A stretch of 64,000 nucleotides of DNA from Bacteroidota bacterium (GTDB lineage: Bacteria; Bacteroidota; Bacteroidia; Flavobacteriales; Weeksellaceae), in contig JAEXBA010000041.1 in NCBI GenBank assembly GCA_023457935.1, forward strand, positions 16,114-80,113, in the 5' to 3' direction. The translations under genes and the position numbers were made by a program. Below, piece by piece: positions 25,580 through 34,373 of the stretch. The notes under the pieces were generated by a model. The model ran no database searches. It worked only from the letters and a program-made list of their open reading frames with translations, and had not been told where the DNA came from. Positions within the stretch are counted from its first letter, which is position 1; each line of letters opens with the position of its first letter.

Positions 25580-25614
25580 AAAAAACCATCTTTCCGGTGA
25601 AGGAAAAGACGGTC
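25580..25614 (-). terminator. Terminator of hemD
   Basis: On the minus strand GACCGTCTTTTCC and GGAAAGATGGT form an imperfect stem with a TTCACC loop, followed by six T. Confidence 0.72.
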
Positions 25615-25638
25615 TTAATTTTGTTTTTATGGTGAACC

Positions 25639-26379
25639 TTACTTATTAAGGTTACGGATGTATTTTTCAATGGCCATCGTCATCGAAGGTGTTTCTTTGC
25701 TTGGCGCCATTACGTCAACTCTGAATCCTGCTTCTTCTGCTGCGTTCTGAGTGGTGTTTCCGAAAACAGCAATTTTGGTTTCGCCCTGTTTGAAATCGTC
25801 AAAATTCTGCTTTAAAGAACGGATTCCCTGCGGACTGAAGAAAACCAGCATGTCATATTCCATCACTTTGATATCGGAAAGATCTGAGCATACAGTTCTG
25901 TACATAATCGCACGTGTCCAGTCTACATTGGCTTTGTCGAGCGTTGCAGGAATGTCCGGGCTCATCACATCAGAAGTAGGAATGAGGTATTTTTCCGAAG
26001 GATATTTCTTGAAAAGAGCAGCAAGATCAGCGAAGTTTTTCTCTCCGAACGCAATTTTTCTCTTTCTGTACACAATGTGTTTCTGCAGATAGTTGGCTAC
26101 AGCTTCGCTCTGGCAGATGTAGCGCATCGTATCCGGAACTGTGAAACGCATTTCTTCAGCCAGACGGAAATAATGATCAATTGCATTTTTGCTGGTGAAA
26201 ATTATTCCGGTGTATTGAGAAAGGTCAATTTTTTGGGTTCTCAGCTCTTTGTTGTCTACTCCTTCAACATGAATAAAAGGCCTGAAATCTATCCTGATTT
26301 TTTCCTTCTTTGCAATTTCCATGTACGGAGAAGATTCGTTAGGAGCGGGCTGTGATACCAGTATGGACTTAATTTTCAT
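25639..26379 (-). CDS. hemD: Uroporphyrinogen-III synthase
   Basis: Closes hydroxymethylbilane to uroporphyrinogen III in haem synthesis. 246 residues with the loosely conserved two-domain HemD pattern: I-L-V-S-Q-P at the start, G-I-I-F-T-S-K-N-A-I-D in the first domain, and M-L-V-F-F-S-P-Q-G-I-R-S with F-G-N-T-T in the second. HemD is poorly conserved, so the call rests on these motifs. The DUF4271 gene lies 21 bases upstream, a pairing usual in Flavobacteriia. Confidence 0.88.
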   Translation of the reverse strand: MKIKSILVSQPAPNESSPYMEIAKKEKIRIDFRPFIHVEGVDNKELRTQKIDLSQYTGIIFTSKNAIDHYFRLAEEMRFTVPDTMRYICQSEAVANYLQKHIVYRKRKIAFGEKNFADLAALFKKYPSEKYLIPTSDVMSPDIPATLDKANVDWTRAIMYRTVCSDLSDIKVMEYDMLVFFSPQGIRSLKQNFDDFKQGETKIAVFGNTTQNAAEEAGFRVDVMAPSKETPSMTMAIEKYIRNLNK

Positions 26380-26400
26380 TCTAAATTTTGTATTTTCTGT

Positions 26401-27069
26401 CTAAAAAAACAAGACTTTCCAAAGCAGTAAAACGGGTACTATTTGGAGGGTGCAAATATACAAAAATTTATAATACCATTGTTGTGGTAAAACGCGGTTT
26501 CTGTGTAAAAGGTAATAAACGGTTTTGAATACAAATGCCGCAGCGAAAAAAACAGTGTAAATGCTGAACATCAGTCGCTTATCGACGCCCAGATAATAAT
26601 GAACAACAAGGGCGACAAGCAGAATCAGCGACAGCACAAAGTAGAATCTGGTGTTCGTGAAATAGAAAACGGCCCACTTTTTCTGATTGCCGGTTGCCTG
26701 GAAAAATACGAAACCAAGCAGTGCCCTCACCATATAAAAAAGCAGCAGGCAGAAAAGCGTATAACCGTATTTATTCAGTTCAAATCCTAAGGGATGAAAA
26801 TCTGAAATTATTTTCGGAACAACAGGAATGTACTGCGATATTAAAGCGGCCATCGCCATGCAGAATACAGCCGACGTAATTACCCAGCTTACAAAACCGT
26901 TACTGGAATCGGCAAAACCCTGAAGCAGAAACTCCCTGATATTCGAATCGCGCTGCAGCGAAATCATCATAAAAAGGAGAAGCGCAACGCAGGCGATTAG
27001 CACGAAAATTACCCAATCGGTATTTTCGGTTAGTCTTACTTTGTTTGCAAAGAGCAAAGCTGAAATCAA
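26401..27069 (-). CDS. DUF4271 membrane protein
   Basis: Up to 222 residues with about six or seven membrane helices. DUF4271 is a Bacteroidota family of unknown function usually found next to hemD. The start is uncertain: the first in-frame candidate is TTG at 27069, and it overlaps a TACCTTTG box at 27067-27074. A further TATTTTTG at 27084-27091 could be the promoter. A TTG at 27057 is the alternative start. No ATG precedes the first helix. Confidence 0.82.
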   Translation of the reverse strand: MISALLFANKVRLTENTDWVIFVLIACVALLLFMMISLQRDSNIREFLLQGFADSSNGFVSWVITSAVFCMAMAALISQYIPVVPKIISDFHPLGFELNKYGYTLFCLLLFYMVRALLGFVFFQATGNQKKWAVFYFTNTRFYFVLSLILLVALVVHYYLGVDKRLMFSIYTVFFAAAFVFKTVYYLLHRNRVLPQQWYYKFLYICTLQIVPVLLLWKVLFF

Positions 27070-27140
27070 AGGTATATTTTTTGCAAAAATAGGATTATTT
27101 AAAAAAGATTAAAAATTAAAACCGCCAATACAAATTAGAT

Positions 27141-27148
27141 TATCTTTG
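27141..27148 (+). promoter_or_regulatory. -7 box (TATCTTTG) near the Dpm1-type glycosyltransferase start
   Basis: TATCTTTG ends eight bases before the ATG at 27157, which predicts a leader of only a few bases. Confidence 0.5.
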
Positions 27149-27156
27149 CAGACTGA

Positions 27157-27876
27157 ATGAAAAAGCTGGTCATCATACCTACTTATAACGAGAAGGAAAA
27201 TATCGAAGCGATAATTTCTGCGGTTTTCGGGCTTCAGCAGGATTTTCATATCCTTGTTGTCGACGATTCATCGCCCGACGGAACCGGCGAAATAGTGAAA
27301 GAACTGCAGAAAAATTTTCAGCACAACCTTCATATCAGCGTCCGTAAGATAAAAGATGGATTGGGAAAAGCTTACATTCATGGTTTTAAATGGGCGCTGG
27401 CAAACGGATACGAATTTATTTTCGAAATGGATGCCGATTTTTCGCACAACCCTAACGATCTGGACAAGCTATATCAGGCATGTCTCGACGGCGCAGATAT
27501 GAGCATCGGTTCCCGTTATTCCAAAGGCGTGAATGTGGTAAACTGGCCGATGGGGCGCGTTTTGCTTTCGTATTTTGCATCCAAATATGTAAGAACGGTT
27601 TTGGGCGTGCCCATTCACGATACCACAGCCGGTTTTATGTGTTTCACCCGTAAAGTTCTGGAACAGATCGGATTGGATGAAGTGAAACTGAAAGGATACG
27701 GTTTTCAGGTGGAAATGAAGTTCCGCGCTTTCTCGAAAGGGTTTAAAATTGTTGAGGTTCCGATTATTTTCACCAACAGAATTCAGGGCGAAAGCAAAAT
27801 GAACGGTGGAATCATCGGTGAAGCCATTTTTGGCGTCCTTAATCTAAAATGGAAATCGCTGATAGGGAAACTATGA
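27157..27876 (+). CDS. Polyprenol-phosphate mannosyltransferase-type glycosyltransferase (GT2)
   Basis: 239-residue GT-A enzyme of the dolichol/polyprenol-phosphate mannose synthase (Dpm1/Ppm1) type. It starts with I-I-P-T-Y-N-E-K-E-N-I, has D-D-S-S-P-D-G-T-G for nucleotide binding and E-M-D-A-D-F-S-H as the metal motif. There is no C-terminal membrane domain, as in the short form. It would make a lipid-linked sugar donor for protein or polysaccharide glycosylation; the sugar is not certain. Its stop overlaps the start of the next gene (ATGA). Confidence 0.9.
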   Translation: MKKLVIIPTYNEKENIEAIISAVFGLQQDFHILVVDDSSPDGTGEIVKELQKNFQHNLHISVRKIKDGLGKAYIHGFKWALANGYEFIFEMDADFSHNPNDLDKLYQACLDGADMSIGSRYSKGVNVVNWPMGRVLLSYFASKYVRTVLGVPIHDTTAGFMCFTRKVLEQIGLDEVKLKGYGFQVEMKFRAFSKGFKIVEVPIIFTNRIQGESKMNGGIIGEAIFGVLNLKWKSLIGKL

Positions 27877-28244
27877 GAAAATGGGTTGCCTTCTTTTTCG
27901 TTTCTGTTCTGTTCACGGGCTGTACCGGTGTTCTGGATAAACCTGAAAATCTGGTTTCTAAAGACCTGATGGCGGAAGTTTTGGCTGAGATGGCCGTAAA
28001 CGATCAGACCTTAATCATCAATCCAAAAGGAAATATCGAGTCCGGAACACGTTTCATTCTCGATCAGAAAAAAGTAAAAGCCAAGGATTTTGTTGACAGT
28101 TATCAGTATTATTCCGTTAGCGGAAAAATGGAAGCTATTCTGGAAGATGCTGAAGAAATGATTTTAGAGAAAGATCCGAAAGCTGAACAGTATATCATGA
28201 AAAAACTGAAGGAATCAGAAGAAGTTCCTGCCTTTGCACGTTAA
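27873..28244 (+). CDS. DUF4296 lipoprotein
   Basis: 123 residues from the ATG at 27873, which overlaps the preceding stop; the in-frame ATG at 27849 lies inside the upstream gene. The lipoprotein signal ends in F-T-G-C. The mature part has P-E-N-L-V-S-K-D-x-M-A-E-V-L-A-E-M-A, the DUF4296 pattern, then mostly charged helices. Function unknown. It sits between the GT2 and tgt genes, separated from tgt by three bases. Confidence 0.85.
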   Translation: MRKWVAFFFVSVLFTGCTGVLDKPENLVSKDLMAEVLAEMAVNDQTLIINPKGNIESGTRFILDQKKVKAKDFVDSYQYYSVSGKMEAILEDAEEMILEKDPKAEQYIMKKLKESEEVPAFAR

Positions 28245-28247
28245 AAT

Positions 28248-29381
28248 ATGCAGAAATTTTTCGAAATACATAAAACCACTGAAGGAAAAGCGCGTGCCGG
28301 ACTGATCACAACCGATCACGGAACGGTTCAGACGCCGATTTTTATGCCTGTAGGAACGGTTGCTTCCGTAAAAACTGTTCATCAGCGCGAACTGAAAGAA
28401 GATATCAAAGCCCAGATTATTCTCGGAAATACCTATCATCTTTATCTGCGCCCAACAATGGATGTGATGCTGGAAGCGGGCGGACTTCATAAATTCATGA
28501 ACTGGGATTTGCCTATTCTGACCGATTCTGGTGGTTTTCAGGTATTTTCACTGTCCGATTCCAGAAAAATGACGGAAGAAGGAGTGAAATTCAAATCGCA
28601 TATCGACGGAAGCTATCACTTTATTTCTCCCGAGATTTCAATGGACATCCAACGGAAAATCGGAGCCGATATTTTTATGGCTTTTGATGAATGTACGCCT
28701 TATCCGTGCGAATACAACCAAGCCAAACTGTCAATGGAAATGACGCACCGCTGGCTTAAAAGATGTATAGAATGGTGCGGCGGAAATCCCGAACTTTATG
28801 GTCATAAACAAAGACTTCTTCCTATTGTTCAGGGTTCAACATATTCTGATTTGCGGAAAATTTCTGCTGAATTCATCGCTGAACAGAATGCGGAAGGAAA
28901 CGCCATTGGCGGACTTTCAGTAGGTGAACCGGAAGAAGAAATGTACCGTATTACCAATGAAGTTACCGATATTCTGCCTGTAGAAAAACCAAGATATCTT
29001 ATGGGCGTGGGAACTCCGTGGAACATCCTTGAAAGCATCGGTCTCGGAATTGATATGATGGACTGTGTAATGCCAACCAGAAACGCACGAAACGGAATGC
29101 TGTTTACATGGAAAGGCGTTATCAACATCAAAAACGAAAAATGGAAGCACGATTTTTCTGAACTTGATGAGTTCGGAACTTCATTTGTTGATCACGAATA
29201 CTCCAAAGCGTATGTACGGCACCTTTTTGTGTCGAAAGAGTACTTGGCAAAACAGATTGCGTCGGTTCATAATCTTGCCTTTTACCTGGATTTGGTTAGA
29301 GTGGCGAGGGAACATATTGTGGCCGGAGATTTCTACGAATGGAAAAAAGCGGTAGATCCGGTTTTAAGACAGCGGCTGTAA
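28248..29381 (+). CDS. tgt: tRNA-guanine(34) transglycosylase lacking zinc cysteines
   Basis: Swaps guanine-34 for preQ1 in tRNAs for Asp, Asn, His and Tyr, leading to queuosine. 377 residues. Catalytic residues are in place: D-S-G-G-F-Q-V-F-S, and the Asp nucleophile region D-C-V-M-P-T-R-N-A-R-N-G. The zinc site normally reads C-x-C-x-x-C before Y-S-R-A-Y. Here the gap-free equivalent is G310-T-S312-F-V-D315, so all three Cys are absent, although the downstream His in V-H-N-L remains. Confidence 0.94.
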   Translation: MQKFFEIHKTTEGKARAGLITTDHGTVQTPIFMPVGTVASVKTVHQRELKEDIKAQIILGNTYHLYLRPTMDVMLEAGGLHKFMNWDLPILTDSGGFQVFSLSDSRKMTEEGVKFKSHIDGSYHFISPEISMDIQRKIGADIFMAFDECTPYPCEYNQAKLSMEMTHRWLKRCIEWCGGNPELYGHKQRLLPIVQGSTYSDLRKISAEFIAEQNAEGNAIGGLSVGEPEEEMYRITNEVTDILPVEKPRYLMGVGTPWNILESIGLGIDMMDCVMPTRNARNGMLFTWKGVINIKNEKWKHDFSELDEFGTSFVDHEYSKAYVRHLFVSKEYLAKQIASVHNLAFYLDLVRVAREHIVAGDFYEWKKAVDPVLRQRL

Positions 29382-29391
29382 AGAAAATTCT

Positions 29392-30486
29392 ATGGGAATA
29401 ATTGACCGTTATATCATTAAAAAATACCTCGGGACATTCGGGTTTATCCTGATTTTGCTCTCGGTGGTGGTTTTGGTGATCGACGTTCAGGCAAAAGTTC
29501 CAAGAATTGAACAGAGTGGATTCACCGTTTCCCATTTCCTGATTAATTATTATCCTTTCTGGATTGTTTACCTCATTATGACTTTCATGTCGATTCTGGT
29601 TTTCATTTCCGTGATTTTTTTCACTTCCAGAATGGCAAATAACACCGAAATTGTAGCCATTATCAGTAGCGGCGCCAGTTTTCACCGTTTTGCAAGGCCT
29701 TATTTAATCACTTCGCTGTTTATCGGAATCGTTTCGCTTTTAATCAACCATTTTGTTCTGCCATGGGCCAATATTCAGAAAAATGAGCTAGAAGCCTATA
29801 CGATGAATTCTGTAAATAAGGAAAAAGTCCTGGGAAGCGCGCCGGTTTCAGCACAGATAAATCCGAACGAGTATATTTTCATCTCCAATTACAATAAAAA
29901 GGACAGAAGGGGTTCCGGATTTGCGTTTCAGCGTTTCGACAAAAACAAAAAACTCATCTATCAGCTTTCTTCATCGGAAGTTTCCTGGGATGAAAAGAAG
30001 AAAGTCTTCGTAATGTATAATTTCTACGAGAAAACGGTCAACAAAGACGATACGGAGAAACTCAACAACGGCAATATGATCGAAAAAAGTTTCGGACATC
30101 CGCCGGAAGAGCTTTTCCCGGATCAGCTTTTGGGTCAGAACAAAACCACTCCGGATCTGGTGAAGTTTATCCAGAGAGAAAAGGAAAAAGGAAACAGCAA
30201 CCTCAATACTTACCTTAACGAGCTGTATCAGCGGACTTCCATGCCGGTTTCAATCATTGTGCTTACTTTTCTGGCGCTTTCTCTGTCTTCCGAAAAAAGA
30301 AGAGGCGGACTTGGGCTGAATCTCGCGATCGGAATTGCGCTGGCCTTCGTTTTTGTGTTTTCTTTTGAAGCGCTGAAAGTCGTTTCCGAAAACAAGACTC
30401 TTACGCCGATGGTGGCTATGTGGCTGCCGAATTTCGTCTTTGCTCCGATTGCGCTGATTCTGTATTTAAGAAGAGCGAATCAGTAA
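29392..30486 (+). CDS. LptF/LptG-family lipopolysaccharide export permease
   Basis: 364-residue inner-membrane permease of the LptB2FG exporter, which lifts LPS toward the outer membrane. Three N-terminal helices (about 12-35, 55-80, 100-122), a periplasmic beta-jellyroll (about 125-280) and three C-terminal helices. Y-I-I-K-K-Y-L-G-T-F at the start is typical of Bacteroidota members. Whether it corresponds to LptF or LptG cannot be decided. It follows tgt by 10 bases and its end overlaps the opposing birA by seven. Confidence 0.9.
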   Translation: MGIIDRYIIKKYLGTFGFILILLSVVVLVIDVQAKVPRIEQSGFTVSHFLINYYPFWIVYLIMTFMSILVFISVIFFTSRMANNTEIVAIISSGASFHRFARPYLITSLFIGIVSLLINHFVLPWANIQKNELEAYTMNSVNKEKVLGSAPVSAQINPNEYIFISNYNKKDRRGSGFAFQRFDKNKKLIYQLSSSEVSWDEKKKVFVMYNFYEKTVNKDDTEKLNNGNMIEKSFGHPPEELFPDQLLGQNKTTPDLVKFIQREKEKGNSNLNTYLNELYQRTSMPVSIIVLTFLALSLSSEKRRGGLGLNLAIGIALAFVFVFSFEALKVVSENKTLTPMVAMWLPNFVFAPIALILYLRRANQ

Positions 30487-31196
30487 AGCATTTCAATTTC
30501 TTTGTGGTAAAAGGTCTTTAAGCCGTCGTTTTCAAGTTCAATTTCAAGTCGGCCATTGCTGAGTGCCTGCCGGATTATGCCATTTTGTCTGTTTCCGTTC
30601 AGGTTGAAAAGAGATACTGAATCCTTGCCGAAAAGATGCGCATTGTACTCCTTCAGTATTAAATCTTCATTTACAAATGTTTCTACCCGCGACGAGAAAT
30701 ATTCATGAAGTTCCGAAGCCGTCTGGTGAAGGTCAAACCGCTTGCCTGTTTGCGTCAGCAGTGATCCTGCCTTTGGTAGATTCTCGAATTTTTCCTGAAG
30801 AATATTGATTCCGATTCCGGTGATGAAATAGCTTTTGCCTTTTATTTTACGCATTTCGGTAATCATGCCACATATTTTTTTCCGGTTGATGATCAGGTCG
30901 TTGGGCCATTTTATCTTCACCTCTTCCCGGGTCAAATTGGCAATAAAATCACGAACAGTAACAGCGGTATAATAATTGAATATAAAATTAGAGTATTTTA
31001 TGCGCTCCGAAGCCAGTAAAACCGAGTAAGCAAGATTAAGATCTGCGTGGGATTTCCAGATGTTTCCGTACTGGCCTTTTCCTTTGGTTTGGTTAAATGT
31101 GTACACTGCTTTTCCGGAATTGTCATGTTCGCTGCAGAACAGGTCGGTCTCCTCCTGAGTGGTAAAACATTCTTCAACGTAAAAAAGGGTGCTCAT
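30480..31196 (-). CDS. birA: Biotin--[acetyl-CoA-carboxylase] ligase
   Basis: Attaches biotin to the carboxyl carrier protein. 238 residues, the short form with no DNA-binding N-terminus, so it cannot act as a repressor. G-K-G-Q-Y-G-N-I-W near residue 40 is the biotinyl-AMP loop (usually GRGRxGRxW), K-W-P-N-D-L the catalytic Lys motif, and G-I-G-I-N-I follows. The C-terminal small beta-barrel domain is present. Confidence 0.93.
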   Translation of the reverse strand: MSTLFYVEECFTTQEETDLFCSEHDNSGKAVYTFNQTKGKGQYGNIWKSHADLNLAYSVLLASERIKYSNFIFNYYTAVTVRDFIANLTREEVKIKWPNDLIINRKKICGMITEMRKIKGKSYFITGIGINILQEKFENLPKAGSLLTQTGKRFDLHQTASELHEYFSSRVETFVNEDLILKEYNAHLFGKDSVSLFNLNGNRQNGIIRQALSNGRLEIELENDGLKTFYHKEIEMLY

Positions 31197-31245
31197 TTAA
31201 GAAACTTTTAAGAGTTTACGGGGCCGGAAAATTAATAAAAAACAA

Positions 31246-31253
31246 TAAATTTG
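31246..31253 (+). promoter_or_regulatory. -7 box (TAAATTTG) of rsfS-ftsH
   Basis: TAAATTTG 17 bases before the rsfS ATG at 31271; the -33 box is weak. Confidence 0.5.
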
Positions 31254-31270
31254 CAGATTATCCATTTTTA

Positions 31271-31633
31271 ATGAACAAAACTACTGAAAAACAGGTCTTA
31301 ATTGACAAAATTATAGAAGCCATTCAGGATACCAAAGGTGAGGATGTAATGATTTTCGACCTTTCCAAAATTGAAAATTCAGTTGCAGAAACTTTTATCA
31401 TCTGCAGTGCGAATTCCAATACACAGGTGTCCGCAATTGCCGGCAATATAGAAAAAAAAGTGCGTAACGAACTGAAAGAGCGTCCTTGGCATGTGGAAGG
31501 AACCGACAATGCATTGTGGGTTCTCGTGGATTATGTATCCGTTGTGGTGCACGTTTTCCAGCGCCATATCCGTGAGTTTTATGAAATCGAGGAACTTTGG
31601 GGCGACGCACAGATTACAAAAATTGAAAACTAA
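31271..31633 (+). CDS. rsfS: Ribosome silencing factor
   Basis: Binds ribosomal protein uL14 and blocks subunit joining when nutrients are short. 120 residues of the RsfS/Iojap family: V-A-E-T-F-I-I-C-S-A-N-S, then W-H-V-E-G-T-D-N-A-x-W-V-L-V-D-Y, then V-V-H-V-F and R-E-F-Y. It is 19 bases upstream of ftsH and probably co-transcribed. Confidence 0.95.
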   Translation: MNKTTEKQVLIDKIIEAIQDTKGEDVMIFDLSKIENSVAETFIICSANSNTQVSAIAGNIEKKVRNELKERPWHVEGTDNALWVLVDYVSVVVHVFQRHIREFYEIEELWGDAQITKIEN

Positions 31634-31652
31634 CCGAAATAGAATCCAATAG

Positions 31653-33638
31653 ATGAACAATAAAGGTTTTAACTGGTTTTTTCCCATCGCAATTCTTGCG
31701 GTGCTTCTGTATTTTGGAAGCAGCATGTACGGCGAATCCTCAAAGAAAGAAATCAGCGAAGATAAATTTTTCCAGTTGATGGAGCAGGGTAAGGTACAGG
31801 ATATTACACTGTACAGAGATACATACAAAGGGGATGTTTTCCTTACCCAGGCAGCAAAAACAGAACTGGTACAGAACGCTCCGAAGCAGAATCCCAACAA
31901 TCCTTTTACTGCGATAGATGCGGCGCCTGCACCGGATTACACTATGAAATACGGCGATCTGCAGGTATTTCTTGAGAAATTCGACAGGCTGAAAGAAGAA
32001 AATGCACAGCTGAAAACCACCAACGAGGTGACGCTTGCAGGAAGCTTTATGGAAAGTTTCCTTATTCAGATTGCAGTCGGTCTTATTATTCTTTCCATTA
32101 TCTATTTTGTATTCCTCAGAAGAATGGCAGGCTCAAACGGACCTGGCGGGCAGATATTTTCCATCGGGAAATCCAGAGCAAAGCTGTTTGATGAAAAAGA
32201 TAAAATTCAGGTAACATTTAAAGATGTTGCAGGTCTTGAAGGCGCAAAAGAAGAGGTTCAGGAAGTAGTGGATTTCCTGAAAAATTCAGAAAAATATACA
32301 AAACTAGGAGGTAAAATTCCGAAGGGTGTTCTTTTGGTTGGCCCTCCGGGAACAGGTAAGACCCTGTTGGCAAAAGCAGTGGCCGGAGAAGCAAAAGTTC
32401 CGTTCTTCTCGCTTTCCGGATCAGATTTCGTTGAAATGTTCGTTGGTGTAGGAGCTTCCAGAGTTCGTGATTTGTTCGCACAGGCAAAAGCCAAATCCCC
32501 GGCAATTATCTTCATCGATGAGATTGATGCCATTGGTAGAGCCAGAGGCAGAGGAAATTTCACCGGTGGAAACGATGAAAGAGAAAATACTCTGAATCAG
32601 CTTCTTACAGAAATGGACGGTTTCGGAACCGATACGAATGTAATCGTAATGGCTGCAACAAACCGCGCCGATATTCTGGATAAGGCCCTGATGAGAGCCG
32701 GACGTTTCGACCGCTCGATTTATGTGGATCTTCCTGAACTTCACGAAAGAAAACAGATTTTCGACGTTCATCTTTCCAAAATTAAGCTGGACGACACTGT
32801 TGACCGTGAATTCCTTGCAAAACAGACTCCCGGATTTTCCGGTGCAGATATTGCCAATGTTTGTAATGAAGCGGCGCTTATCGCTGCCAGAAACAACCAC
32901 GAGGCAGTAACAAAGCAGGATTTCCTTGATGCGGTTGACCGTATTATCGGAGGTCTTGAAAAGAAAAACAAAGCCATCAAACCTTCTGAAAAGAAACGTG
33001 TTGCTTATCATGAAGCCGGTCACGCTGCAATTTCCTGGTTGGTGGAACACGCTGCACCACTTCTGAAAGTAACGATTGTTCCGCGTGGAAGATCGCTTGG
33101 AGCAGCTTGGTATCTTCCCGAAGAAAGATCTTTAACGACTACCGAACAGATGCTGGACGAAATGTGCGCAACCCTTGGAGGCAGAGCGGCAGAGCAGACC
33201 GCATTCGGAAATATTTCAACTGGCGCGCTTTCGGATCTTGAAAGAGTAACGAAACAGGCGCAGGCAATGGTAACCATTTATGGACTGAGCGAAAATATCG
33301 GGAATATTTCCTATTACGACAGTTCAGGCCAGTCGGAATACAACTTCGGGAAACCTTATTCCGAAGAAACAGCGAAGAAAATAGATGTTGAAATTAAAGG
33401 AATTATCGAGGAACAGTATCGAAGAGCACTTACAATTTTGGCTGAAAACAGACCGAAACTGGATGCTCTTGCAGGAAAACTTCTGGAAAAAGAAGTGATT
33501 TTCCGTGAAGACCTTGAGGAAATTTTCGGAAAAAGAGCCTGGGATCCGGAACTTACAGAAAACCCGGTGGCCAATTCGGAAAATCTTTCCAACCAACACG
33601 AAAATGTAGCAGCTCCCGAGTCGCCAACGCAACTTTAA
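31653..33638 (+). CDS. ftsH: ATP-dependent zinc metalloprotease FtsH
   Basis: Membrane-anchored AAA+ protease that removes damaged membrane proteins and regulatory proteins. 661 residues: first helix about 8-23, periplasmic loop to 130, second helix about 134-155. The AAA domain has Walker A G-P-P-G-T-G-K-T at 230-237, Walker B I-I-F-I-D-E at 285-290 and an SRH near 339-352. Zinc ligands are H-E-A-G-H at 453-457 and Asp528. The periplasmic part carries a short Asn/Pro/Ala-rich insert (about 75-95). A strong terminator follows. Confidence 0.98.
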   Translation: MNNKGFNWFFPIAILAVLLYFGSSMYGESSKKEISEDKFFQLMEQGKVQDITLYRDTYKGDVFLTQAAKTELVQNAPKQNPNNPFTAIDAAPAPDYTMKYGDLQVFLEKFDRLKEENAQLKTTNEVTLAGSFMESFLIQIAVGLIILSIIYFVFLRRMAGSNGPGGQIFSIGKSRAKLFDEKDKIQVTFKDVAGLEGAKEEVQEVVDFLKNSEKYTKLGGKIPKGVLLVGPPGTGKTLLAKAVAGEAKVPFFSLSGSDFVEMFVGVGASRVRDLFAQAKAKSPAIIFIDEIDAIGRARGRGNFTGGNDERENTLNQLLTEMDGFGTDTNVIVMAATNRADILDKALMRAGRFDRSIYVDLPELHERKQIFDVHLSKIKLDDTVDREFLAKQTPGFSGADIANVCNEAALIAARNNHEAVTKQDFLDAVDRIIGGLEKKNKAIKPSEKKRVAYHEAGHAAISWLVEHAAPLLKVTIVPRGRSLGAAWYLPEERSLTTTEQMLDEMCATLGGRAAEQTAFGNISTGALSDLERVTKQAQAMVTIYGLSENIGNISYYDSSGQSEYNFGKPYSEETAKKIDVEIKGIIEEQYRRALTILAENRPKLDALAGKLLEKEVIFREDLEEIFGKRAWDPELTENPVANSENLSNQHENVAAPESPTQL

Positions 33639-33654
33639 GCACTGCAGGAATACA

Positions 33655-33708
33655 AAATCCCTTAGTTTTAATCTAATCCGAAAAAAATTAAGGGATTTTT
33701 TGTTTTTT
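33655..33708 (+). terminator. Rho-independent terminator of ftsH
   Basis: AAATCCCTTA pairs with TAAGGGATTT (10 bp, 24-base AT-rich loop), followed by two long T runs. Confidence 0.8.
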
Positions 33709-33777
33709 TTCAGTTAAATGAATATCAAAACAACAATTATTTTTTATTTTTGTTTGAATAATTAACATCGGTTTAAA

Positions 33778-34356
33778 TTGAGTTTATTCAAGAAACTTGT
33801 AGGTAAAATTATGAACCAGCCTGAAGAGGACGATCAGAGCCTGGAAAAATTGGGAGATTCGCTGAAAAATGCTGATCTTGACTATAAATTTGCCCAGCTG
33901 TTCACCCATTCCGGAGGTTTCTTTAATTACTGTGCCGATGAAGCTGAAGCGCTGCAGACGCTCAATCAGATTCTGAAGATTGAAGACATCAAATCTGTTT
34001 TCTGCTGCGATCAGGATCTTAAGAACTTTCTTGATGTTGTGAAGGTTTCCTATACGCAGGATCTTGAACTTTCCAATGACGCCGCCTTTATCACCTGCGA
34101 ATATCTTATTGCATACGACGGCCGCATCATGCTTTCGCACAATAACATCAAGCATTACCATTCCTCGCGTTTACCGGGCAAAATTATCGTAATGGCGAAT
34201 GTTTCGCAGATCGTTTCCAATCTTAATGAAGCAATGTCTAAAATCAAGCGGAACGGCAATATCAAGAATCTAACCTCAATCAGCGGTAATCAGAACAAGC
34301 TTGATGCGCCGGCCGAGGACAATACCAAACTTTTCCTTCTTCTTCTGGAAGACTGA
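33778..34356 (+). CDS. LUD-domain (LutC/YkgG-type) protein
   Basis: 192 residues. The start is TTG at 33778: an in-frame stop lies five codons upstream, and the first ATG (33811) would remove the conserved F-K-K-L-V-G-K-I segment. The rest is a compact LUD domain, seen as L-K-I-E-D-I-K-S-V-F-C-C-D, A-F-I-T-C-E-Y-L-I-A-Y-D-G and P-G-K-I-I-V-M-A. LutC homologues belong to lactate-oxidation complexes, but no LutA or LutB is nearby, so the role here is open. Upstream of cdsA by 17 bases. A TATTTTTG box lies at 33745-33752. Confidence 0.8.
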   Translation: MSLFKKLVGKIMNQPEEDDQSLEKLGDSLKNADLDYKFAQLFTHSGGFFNYCADEAEALQTLNQILKIEDIKSVFCCDQDLKNFLDVVKVSYTQDLELSNDAAFITCEYLIAYDGRIMLSHNNIKHYHSSRLPGKIIVMANVSQIVSNLNEAMSKIKRNGNIKNLTSISGNQNKLDAPAEDNTKLFLLLLED

Positions 34357-34373
34357 TCAATAAACTCAGAAAT

